Shown: in pieces, positions 46,336-64,000 of the stretch
Position numbering within the stretch: position 1 is the stretch's first letter
Layout: the number at the start of each line of letters is the position of its first letter
NCBI GenBank assembly: GCA_029204225.1
Contig: CM055100.1
Span: forward strand, 49,196,877-49,260,876
DNA length: 64,000 nucleotides
Source of the DNA: Diphasiastrum complanatum
Taxonomy: Eukaryota; Streptophyta; Lycopodiopsida; Lycopodiales; Lycopodiaceae
Reading direction: 5' to 3'
Notes under the pieces: model-generated
What the model saw: only the letters and a program-made list of their open reading frames with translations
Told to the model about the DNA's origin: nothing
Database searches by the model: none
Translations under genes and position numbers: made by a program

Positions 46336-47040
46336 TCATTCCTGATATCCCATGTATTTCCAACATGATATCCGAGCTTTTGTTATAATCAGAGCTCTAT
46401 TAATCCGATATCATTCGATACTTCCATAGTATCACGGTTTTACGACATGGTATCAGAGTGGGTGGTTCAATAATCTGCATTTCTATGCAGGTTATTAGTC
46501 TTGTTTCTACCAAGACATCATTTTTGTAAGTGCGTAGCTAGTAGATTTTTCTAACCTTTATTGATGATTTCTCTCGAAGAACTACACATACCTCTTGAAG
46601 AACAAGCTCTGATACCCTATTGAAATTATAGTAAAAGGACCAAAAATGAACTTACATAAAGTTCCAAGAGTGATTGATTGATTGATACACCTATCTATTG
46701 CAAAACTAGTCACAAAATCTTGATCTAGAAAAGCAATATTGGATCCCACAATCAAGAGTAATCAAAAGCATTGATCAAACATTGAATTCTGACCCCACAC
46801 ATGTGCGGTACGGACTCCAGTATGGCATGTTATTAGAGATCAAGTGTAATCAATTTTGGATAGCAAAGCATTCACAAAAACTCAAGACAAATGTAGAGAA
46901 AACTCAAGATTGCCAATTTGCTCTCAAAAAACTACCTCCTAACTATGGAATGATGGATTGTATGTACAATAGGGCTCTTCTCCTCTCAAGTTAGGTAAAA
47001 ATACGGCATGTAATAAGGAGAATAATTGACTTTTTTTTCC
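46336..47040. other. Copia leader with foreign or decayed pieces, no gag
   Basis: 46336-46460 carries several degenerate primer-site-like words. At about 46605-46618 the minus strand reads GGGTATCAGAGCTTG, a primer site in the opposite orientation, so a piece of another element is probably inserted here. I see no gag. Confidence 0.5.
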
Positions 47041-49080
47041 TAATATGTTCTTCAAACAATTCAAGGCATCTGTTGAAAATCAGACACAAAGAAAGATCAA
47101 GGCCCTACGTACTGATGGAGGGGGCAAATTTATCTCCACCGAATTCAAGGAGTTCTACAAGGCGAATGGAATACATCATATGACTAGCTACTCACCTCAG
47201 TCCAATGGTGTAGTTGAAAGGGAGAATAGGACACTCACTAAAAGTGCCAAGAGCATGTTGGCCCATGCCTCTCTTCCAAAAAAATTCTGGACAGAAGCTA
47301 TCACGACTGCTGCCCTATTACAGAATCAATCCATCACAAAAGCCCTAAACGACAAAACATCTTATGAGGTATGGACATGATTGAAATTTGAAATTATCAC
47401 TCAAGCATATTCGAGTGTTTGGATGCATTGCCTATGCTCAGATCCCTGCTGATCTAAGAAAGAAGTTGGATGACACAAGCAGAGGTGTCATTTTTATTGG
47501 CTACTCCCCAAATCACAAGACATACAAGCTCTACAATCTGGACACTCAGAAAGCATTCACGAGCAGAGGTGTCATTTTTGTGGAAGACCAATTCTTCGAC
47601 CACAAGGGAAAAGCTTCATCGAATTTTGATCCTAGAGTGGACACCAGCTCCAAACTCAGGATTGATCAGAAAATCAACACAGACTCTGACAGTGAGTCAA
47701 ACCCTCAACGAGTCAAATCGCATCAGAGGATTGAAGTTCAACCCGGGCTTTTCACAAATTCTAGATCTAGATTATTCAGAGACTTTCAGTCCTATTGTCA
47801 AAGATACTTCAATCCGACTAATACTCTATGCAGCTACAGTCGATCTCGAAGTCCACCAAATGGATGTCCAGACTGCTTTCCTCAATGTGCTATTGAAGAG
47901 GAGATTTATATGTCGTAGCCAAAGGGATACGAGCTCAAGGGAAAGGAGCACCTTGTCTGCAAAATCCACAAGACTATGTATGGTCTGAAACAGTCACCAA
48001 GAGCCTGGTTTCATAAAATTAATGCATTTCTAATCGAGAATGGTTTTATTCCAAACTTGACAGACTGGAATGTCTATTTCAAGTCTATTTTGAATTCCTT
48101 CATAATGATCACTCTTATGTAGATGATACGTTACTATTTAGTAACAATCTGAATGTATTGAAGGATACAAAATGCATGTTAGCACAAGAGTACAAGGTGA
48201 ATGATATGGGTCTAGCCCATTACTGCATTAGAATCCAGATTCATCGAAATTGATCCAGCAGACAAATTTATATCAGTCAACAACGACATCTCACGAATGT
48301 GCTAAAAAAGTATGGAATGACCAACTGCAAATCAAGCAACTTTCAACTTGACCCTGATCTGAAATTATCAAAGGAATAATGCCCTCAGAACGAGGCAGAA
48401 AAGGAGAAAATAAAACATTATCCATTTAACTCCATTATCAAATCAGTGATGTATGCAATGCTCTGCACTCGACCCCCTGACCTTGCATACTCGATCAGTT
48501 CACTCAACAAGTTCCTATTGAATCCAGGTCCAACACATTGGAAAGCACTCATGAAGGTCATAAAGTATGTCCAAGCAACAAAACATCTAAGCATCTATTA
48601 TAGAGACAACCAATCTGCCAATATTCTTGAAGGATATACAAATGCAGATTGGGCAGGAGATATTGATACTAGAAGATCAACTTTTAGATTTGTATTCTTA
48701 TTCAATCAAGGCCCAATCTCATGGAACAACCGAAAATAGATCTCAATAGCATTATCACTAACATAATCGGAATACATAGCTGCCACAAATGCTACCAAGG
48801 AGGCAATTTGGCTAAGGAACCTGCTTGTAGATATCAACCTTGCTTAGCTATTGTATATTGTGATAATTAAAGCACAATAGCACTATCTCTAAATTCGAGA
48901 TTTCACTCTCGAAGCAAACATATCGAAATCAAGTAATCACTACCTTAGAGAAAAAGTGCAAAGCAAGGAAGTGTCATTGGTTTACTGCAAGACAGATTTT
49001 ATGGCAGTAGATTACTTCACAAAAGCATTATCCAAGGATCATCATATCAAATTTAACGACATGCTAAATCTGAAGATTCA
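47041..49080 (+). pseudogene. Copia pol remnant (integrase, RT, RNase H)
   Basis: Integrase is open at 47045-47380 (KIKALRTDGGGKFISTEFKE, SPQSNGVVERENRTL). Then HIRVFGCIAYAQIPADLRKK and VIFIGYSPNHKTYKLYN. The N-terminal third of RT is missing: near 47760 the text jumps to LDYSETFSPIVKDTSIRLIL and QMDVQTAFLN. The YVDD region near 48115 reads YVDDT in a shifted frame. RNase H: YTNADWAGDIDTRRSTFRF and SEYIAATNATKEAIWLRNLL. ADYFTKALS-type sequence near 49010 closes pol. Many stops and frameshifts. Confidence 0.87.
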
Positions 49081-49100
49081 AGTTTTTCAGGATCCACATT

Positions 49101-49109
49101 AAGGAGGAG
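49101..49109 (+). promoter_or_regulatory. Polypurine tract
   Basis: AAGGAGGAG directly before the TG of the 3' LTR. Confidence 0.8.
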
Positions 49110-49487
49110 TGTTGGATTTTAATGCTCAAGTCCAAAATTTGTTTGGTAATGAGCATTTGTCGAAGTCCGACTCCATCGACTTTGAAGTCATCGAAGTCCG
49201 AAGTCCGACTTCATCAACTTCGACTTCTCCATGTATATACTCAACTTACTCCACCAACTACATTGACATTCCATCATTTACTCGACAATTGACTCACCCG
49301 ACTTACTCAACATTGACTCACCCGACTTACTCGACTTACTCGACATTGACGTACTCGACTCACTCAACATCGACTTCAATCCAACTTCATCAACTTACTC
49401 AACTCCATCGACATCGACTTCAACTTCAACATCAACTCACTCAACTTACTCCATTTGACTTTAACTCCATCGAAGTGCCTAATGAAA
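49110..49487 (+). repeat. Copia 3' LTR, truncated
   Basis: Matches the first 350 or so bases of 45398-46323, allowing small gaps within the TCGAC-type words. Similarity stops after CATCGAAGTGCC. Confidence 0.85.
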
Positions 49488-49858
49488 CTTAATGTTTCAA
49501 GCAAAAAAGCTTTGATAGCTTTCGAGTTTGTGTCTGCAGAAATGCACGGAAAGGACCAACAAGTATTTGTATCTACAGAAATACAAAGGAACTTCCCACA
49601 AGCAGAAACTGCCCCAGACATTAACCGCCTACATAACGGTTTCAACGAAGGCCAAGACCCAAAAGGTCAAATGAACAAGACTCAAAGGCGAAGACCCAAA
49701 GTTCAAAGACCAAAGAATCCTGAAAGGGAAGCCAAAGGCCGAAGGAAGACACAAAGCCACGAAGCTCGAAATACCCAAAGACCAAAAAATGGCCGATCTT
49801 CATGCTCCCATCATACACAAAACAAGGAGCCAGAAACAAGTTGAAAAATATAGTTCAC
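49488..49858 (+). other. Purine-rich leader before a copia gag
   Basis: The stretch is rich in CAAAG/GACCCAAAG/GACCAAAG words from about 49660 to 49790. It could be the leader of the next copia, but no LTR end or primer site is visible. Confidence 0.35.
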
Positions 49859-52300
49859 AATGATGGCATTTATAAGTAGCATACAGTCAAAGATCTGCAC
49901 CATCCTCGACTCATTCGGGCCTAACTTCCTAGCATGGAAGGTAAAGACCTCTCTCATCTTGAAGGGAAAAAGCTTATGGCCTTGGTTGGATGGCACCGAA
50001 GAGATGCCTACAACCACCGACAGAGAGCTACAAGAGTGGAGAGAAAGGAACGACAAGGCAATAGTCGTCTTCTCCTCCTCCATCGAAGATAGCCTAATGC
50101 TTGGTCTCGTGACACTCTCTAACGCAAGAGAGATGTGGGATGCATTACTGACCAGGTTCTAGACAAAATCACGTAGCCAGATAATGCTTCTCGAATAGCA
50201 GATGACCAACCTATGATGGGATGGCAAAGACCTCACATCCTTTATCAGAAAGATGAAGGATCTGTTCTTTTAGTTACAACACCGGAGCAGACAACACAGT
50301 CTTAGCAGAAAAGCAACTCAACTACTTGCTACGAGCTTTACCAAGATCCTTTCAAAATATCTGAACGTTGGTAGCCAAAGATCCACAGATGACTCTCAAA
50401 AAAGAAGTAATTGAGATTAGAGAAGAAGTCGAAGCTCGTGAGCACCTTGATCACAAGGACACCTCTGATCAGGCTCTCTATAGCAGTAAGGAGAAGCCGA
50501 AGAAACCGTTCAAATCTAAGAGAGAATTTGATCGAAAACAAGATCGAGATCAGCAGATGGAGAGAGTCGCCAAAGGCAAATAGAAGAGAAAAGACAAGCC
50601 AAGACAACAAGACAACGAAAAGAAAACATACATGAGATGTAAGCGAGGAGGCCTCACAGTCGATACGTGTTGGCTGAACTCGAAGATAAAATGTATCCAT
50701 TGTAAAACAAGAAAGGTCATGCAACTGTGGACTGCTACCAGAATCGGAGGAACAAATAGCCTAAAGGCAAACGGAAAAACCACAATAGTTCATCTTACAT
50801 GGAAGAACCCGAAAGCTCTGAACTGAACGACGACGAACCATGGTAATGCGACAACCTACCTATGTGCAATTATGTGTGAAACCTCAACATCTACTCAACA
50901 TCTGACACACAAGAGGTCATCCTCGATTCAAGCCTCTCACTTCGTTACATCCAGATGCATCATAGCTGACTTTCATAGCACGGATCCATCCAGATACATA
51001 GTTCTTGGAGATGGATCAAGACACCAAGAAAGTGGCACTGGTTCACTATGGCTCAACATGAATGACAAGGACCAAAAATTGGACGACGTTCTATATGTAC
51101 CCATGCTACAGCAGGACCTGCACTCAGTCACAAGAATAGCAGACGCAGGAATGCGCGTGACGTTTTCCAACGAAATGTGCAATGTCGTTGACGCCGGCAC
51201 CAGTACACTCATTACATAAGGAAGACGAAAAGGCATCATTTGAAGGAGCGCCTACCAATAGATCAAGCACACCAAGTCCATGAATCTACAAAAGTTTTAT
51301 GGCTCAGGAGACTATTCCACATGAACCCAATGGCCTTGTATCAGGCAAGCCAACATGGAGCAATCACAAGAGTAAGCATTAGGAGTGCAACCAACTCGAC
51401 GTCCTCCTATGATGTGCGCATGAAGGGGAAGATGTCCTTGTACTCCCTTCACTAGGGACTCCTTCAGAACACAACAGAGCTTCTAGAGTTAGTACATCGG
51501 ACATCTGTGGACCCTTCGACGTGATCTCTGTAGGAAGCTTGAAGTACTATATCACCTTCATCGATGACTATAGCAAGTTCGCAACAGTCTATTTCATACA
51601 TAACAAGTCGGAAGCACTCGACAAATTCATAGAATACATGAACTAGGCAGAAAAGTGGACAGGAAGCAAAGTCAAATAGATCAGAACTGATCGTGGCAGA
51701 GAGTACATCTCGAATCGCTTTGTTGACTTCTGCAACAATCATTGAATCCTTCATACAAGGACTGCTTCCTACACACCGCAACACAACAATGTTGCTGAAA
51801 GAAAAACAGGACCCTCATGGAAGCCACAAGGTGTATGATAGCCTATTCGAAAGCACCAAAAGTGCTATGGGCTGAAGTAGTAGCTACAGCCACCTACATC
51901 CAGTTAATGATTGACAAATCTGGTGTTCCTCACACGACACCACACAAACTATGGTGGGGTAGAAAGTCCAATTTGATGCACGTTCGGATCTTTGGTTGTG
52001 TCGCTTATGCACACATTCTAGATAAGCTTCAAAAGAAGCTCGATGAGAAAGTCGAACAAGGATACCTTATCGGGTATGACAATCATTCATCATACTACAG
52101 GATCTACATGCTAGAGACCAACCAAGTGAAGACCGTCAGAGACATCAAGTTCGATGAAACCAGAACAATGGCCAATGATGATTTTGCTAGCTACAAAGTC
52201 TTAGGAAAGTAGTACTACGACCTGCCGACCATGACAGAGGGAGCAGACCCCGAACACTCAGACAAAGATGTTCGGATTCCTGAGTGACGAATCATACGAA
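49859..52300 (+). pseudogene. Copia gag to integrase, second copy of the 16.5 kb family
   Basis: Gag begins SIQSKICTILDSFGPNFLAW and matches the element at 17.46 kb through SSSIEDSLMLGLVTLSNARE and EIREEVEAREHLDHKD. A broken zinc knuckle follows (CKRGGLTVDTC, CIHCK). The protease region reads EVILDSS-like in a shifted frame near 50915. Integrase segments run from 51460 (FIDDYSKF near 51560, RTDRGREYISNRF near 51680) to the open frame 51817-52212 (LWAEVVATATYIQ, HVRIFGCVAYAHI). The copy stops before RT at about 52300. No LTRs were found on either side. Confidence 0.85.
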
Positions 52301-58914
<6,614 letters not shown>

Positions 58915-59340
58915 CCAGTTTCTTTTCGGCAGTTGGGTTTTTTTGCATAAGCAGGCCTTGGGCCCTTTTTTATTTATTATTGACACTTAGACTATATGGT
59001 TGGCCTTGGGCCTTATTATTCATTATTTGGACATTTGGACATATTATTGGAGAGTGGGGACCTTCTTGGAGGGCGCACTATTATCCCTCCCAGTTGGGCC
59101 CTAACCACTGGAAGCTTCCTTTTAGGGCTTCCTCTAGGCTATAGAAGTAGGGAATCTGTGTCATTTGTTACTTAGTTGATAATATTGATCTCTCTCTTTA
59201 GTCTCCTTAATCTCTCTTTCCTACTTTCTAGGATTAAGTCTTGCTTATGTGATGCTTTCATAGCTTAGCTCTAGATCAATTGTGATTGCATTCATAATTG
59301 TTTACGATAAAGATCTTCTACTTGGAAGAAGGCTACAGTC
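58915..59340 (+). other. Possible 3' LTR region of the Ty3-like element
   Basis: After the chromodomain come GGCCTTGGGCC-type words (twice), a purine tract GGAGAGTGGGGA at about 59049-59060, then a segment with CTATAGAAG and CT-rich sequence. This is the usual order of PPT then LTR, but no partner LTR was found. Confidence 0.35.
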
Positions 59341-60093
59341 AGATGAATTCTCCTAAAAAATCATGTTGCTGGTTAGTGCTCAAATTTCAACTCGTCCACT
59401 CAACTGTCATGTAGGTGATCTCTGAAGGTTTGTGGTTTGCTCAGCTGCTAAAACTTTAGTAGTAATGAGTCTTAGACATGCGATTGTTGTCAATTGGGTT
59501 GGTTCATGTATGCATGCATTGGAGTCAGTTGTAGATTATTGTGCTTCTGCAATCAGCATGCATAGACTAAATAGCAAAATGATAACTTCAGAACATGAGT
59601 GGATCCGTATTGAAACTGCTTCAGAATTGAGGCTTAGGATTAGCATGTAATTGGATTCAATCCTCAATCTGAACCTTGAAAATGTTGGATGGCCAGTGTG
59701 ATGAACCACACGCAGACAGAAAGTAATCCAATCCTCATGAAGAATGTGTAGAATCTGTTGTAGAAAGTATGCTAGCTCTCAACTTGCTACACTTAAGGTA
59801 ATGATCAAATACACATTTGAATCACTGGCTTCCATTTGACATTAACACTCAGATCAATAGTCTCGTAGCTCACCCTTCTAGCAACGATGAGAGACCATTG
59901 CTTCAAAGCATGCATGTATTGACACAACGCTGAGGGGAAAGATCACAGCTCAGAATGCAATCTCAAGAGAGTGCCCAGTCAGTAGGACAATTTACTCAGG
60001 TGCAAAATAATAGGGTCGCGATGCATTAATCTCTTCTCTGGATTTTGATGACACTGAAAAACTTGCACTCAGTCATTTGAAGGTAATGCGCAG
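59341..60093. other. Intergenic, nothing recognised
   Basis: The frame at 59432-59650 has no domain that I recognise. Confidence 0.5.
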
Positions 60094-62031
<1,938 letters not shown>

Positions 62032-62499
62032 TCCATCGCTAGATAGAGGAGGATATCTATGTAAGAAGTATCCTAAACAAAGAGTTCAATTTGTAGTCCA
62101 TCGCTGGACATTCTCAAAGCATCCGGGAAAGCAACTCTTCTTGTCCATCGCTGGACAGTAGGGTTTATGCAAAGTAAAATGGTGAATAAACTAGCTTCCA
62201 ATTACGGACAAATAGACCATCGTTGGTCAGGACCATGCACAAACTGTCCATCGTCGGACAACGACTAACCTCTTGCACACTGAGTAAACAATGAGCGAGC
62301 AAATAGAATATCCCTCTATCGCTGGCTAACCAGACAAGCTTGAGCGGTTAGAAAATGGGATAGGTGGTAAGTATACCATTCTTATTAACAAAACTCATTG
62401 GGAGTTTACGTTATGATAGAAGCCAACCATTGCTACCTATTGAGGTAGGATGGGTATTTTTTCTTATCAAGAAATAGAAATAGAAGTCCATCGCTGGAC
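62032..62499. repeat. Cluster of short hairpin motifs (TCCATCGCTGGA type)
   Basis: Seven copies lie at about 62032, 62097, 62144, 62215, 62245, 62314 and 62486. Five have perfect self-complementary arms around a TCGC/TCGT-type loop: GTCCA/TGGAC, TGTCCA/TGGACA, GACCA/TGGTC and TGTCC/GGACA. Spacing is irregular (31-173 bp). Confidence 0.75.
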
Positions 62500-62879
62500 C
62501 CTCACATCTCTTAGCTTTACCAAAGCTCCTTCATACCTTCGTATGATGAGCATCAAATAGACAGAAGTAAAAGATTATCGAAGCACCATTAATATGAGAG
62601 CAAAGCATAGAGTAATGCAAAAGAAGAAGATATGCATACCGTATGAGCAAAACCAGCTGATCTGTGAACTAGTAGGGCACACTTTCAGCATGTAGTGGAG
62701 GAGAGAACTTCTTTATTGGTATTGTAGAGATCAATTGTCAAAAAAGCCTACACTTATAGTGCCATTTTGGTAACATCCAGAAAGGTGTGAGAACTCAACT
62801 TCCCTCCAATTTTAAAAAAAAAAACCCTTTTTAACAAGTCAATTTTTTTGTGGGAAACCCACTTAGCAAAGATTAAACT

Positions 62880-64000
62880 CTACAAACTATTCCATTTGGA
62901 AGGTTAGAATGGAGTCACTAACGGTGCTCCAAGACGTTTATGAATTTTTGATTGAAGAAGAGGATGAACTTATTGCACAATAGTTGTTAAGATTCAAGAA
63001 GAAAGTTAGGCTAGCACTTCATTGTATTAAAATGAATGCTAGTAATGATCTTTTGAAAGAATTATCTTCTTGTACAACAACTAAAGAGGCATGGCATTCA
63101 TTGAAATCCATCTATGAATCCAATAACACTTCAAGAGTTCTCATGTTAAGAAATCAAATTTTGCAAAGCATGAGAAGAAGTGAGGAAAATGCACAAGACT
63201 ATGTGCTAAGAATTAAATCTCTCAACAAATTTAGCCTCTATTGGAGAGAAGATTAAAGATAATGAGCTTTTCCAAGTGCTCCTTAACGGTCTAGGTGATG
63301 AATTCACAAATTTGGTCCAAAGCTTTGCCATGCAAGACACCTTGCCTAAAATTGAAAAACTTCATAGTGTGCTTGTAGCTAAAGAGGGTAGGATGCTCCA
63401 CGCTCCAGACAAAGGCTAGGATGAACTCCTTGGCATTGCAGGATGGAGATGAGAAAGCAAATTTTTCATAAGGCAAGAAGAACACCAATGGAGACAAGAA
63501 GAATCATCAACAGGAGGCCGAGGAGGAGGACTCACCATCAAGTTCAAAAGGCAAGAAGAAGATTGACAAGACAAAGTACAAGTGCTTCTTTGTGGTAAGA
63601 AAGGGCACATTGCATCAGAATGTTTAAAGAAGAAGAAGGCAAAAGAAGACAAGCAAAGCAACATTGCCCATCAAGAGGAGGAGGAGGATGAAGAAGACTC
63701 ATCCTTAATGGCATCCAACTCAACACCTTCATCAAAGACCAATCCAATTGAGGCATGATGGATTGATAGTGGGGAAAGCTCCCACATGACATTCCAAAAG
63801 GACTACTTTTCCACTCTACTCTCTTATGATGTTAGGAAATTCATTTTTAAAGCTAGTGATCAAGAGTGTAGGATAAGTGGTGTAGGTACTAGTCCATTGT
63901 ACTTGGGATCATCGAAAAGGAAGAATCTTGAAAATGTCCTTTATGTACCATCTATCACTAAGAACTTGCTAAGTGTTGGCCAATTAATGGATAATAGCCT
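62880..64000 (+). pseudogene. Copia gag-protease-pre-integrase, continues past the window
   Basis: Gag at 62984-63256 reads ALHCIKMNASNDLLKELSSC and SNNTSRVLMLRNQILQSM, then continues in a second frame (ELFQVLLNGLGDEFTNLVQS). The zinc knuckle near 63580 has lost its first part to a 1 bp shift (GKKGHIASEC). The protease reads WIDSGESSHMTFQ (DSGA changed to DSGE), followed by NVLYVPSITKNLLSVGQL at the window end. A stop directly precedes the WIDSG segment. It is related to the 27-28 kb and 30 kb copies. No LTR was found to its left. Confidence 0.85.

Larger units (their letters stand above)
45398..49487 (+). mobile_element. Ty1/copia element with two LTRs and deleted gag
   Basis: Both LTRs start TGTTGGATTTTAATGCTCA and share several hundred bases of TCGAC-rich sequence. 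A primer site follows the first LTR exactly, and AAGGAGGAG precedes the second. Integrase, RT and RNase H lie between. Gag and protease are missing. The 3' LTR breaks off at about 49487. Confidence 0.88.

Overview
This is a window of a plant nuclear genome, dominated by decayed retrotransposons. The evidence is split genes with GT-AG introns, a plant-type LRR receptor kinase ectodomain, a plant-type ChaC gamma-glutamylcyclotransferase, Ty1/copia elements primed by initiator tRNA-Met (TGGTATCAGAGC-like sites), Ty3/gypsy remnants, and many long (CT)n/(GA)n microsatellites. I cannot name the species. The LINE reverse transcriptase does not look like the common angiosperm L1 type, so a non-flowering land plant is possible but unproven.

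Layout: 0-3 kb holds LINE remnants with (CT)n tails. From 2.95 to 12.04 kb on the minus strand lies the extracellular and transmembrane part (17 exons, about 606 codons) of an LRR-VIII/HPCA1-like receptor kinase. Its kinase exons would lie beyond the left edge. LINE copies occupy its exon 8-9 intron (7.3-9.45 kb) and the intron after the transmembrane exon. 13.8-16.1 kb is a minus-strand copia 5' part with LTR and primer site. 16.55-22.08 kb is a nearly full-length copia with two LTRs and a broken pol. 22.1-23.3 kb is another copia gag-protease piece. 24.7-25.8 kb is a minus-strand Ty3/gypsy integrase followed by an RNase H piece. 25.84-29.93 kb is a minus-strand, apparently non-autonomous copia: an intact Gag-protease ORF followed by unrecognised ORFs instead of integrase and RT. 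30.2-31.1 kb carries a related gag-protease piece on the plus strand.

34.53-36.69 kb (minus) is an apparently intact eight-exon ChaC/GGCT2-type gene (196 aa), the only complete host gene seen. 36.8-41.6 kb is mostly unassigned, with a pair of foldback (MITE-like) elements at 39.4-39.8 kb. 41.6-52.3 kb is a nest of copia elements: a plus fragment, a minus pol with 5' LTR, a plus element with long LTRs and PPT, and a second gag-integrase copy of the 16.5 kb family. 55.4-59.3 kb is a Ty3-like remnant with protease and chromodomain but no recognisable RT. 60.1-60.4 kb holds two exons of an SMC-family ATPase head that run into a (GA)n tract. 62.0-62.5 kb has a cluster of short hairpin motifs, and 62.9-64 kb a copia gag-protease region running off the window.

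The most unusual feature is the LINE family. Three copies share a 3' end with a small hairpin whose pairing is kept by compensatory change, and each ends in (TC)n rather than poly(A). Two copies also begin directly after a (CT)n tract, which suggests microsatellite-directed insertion.
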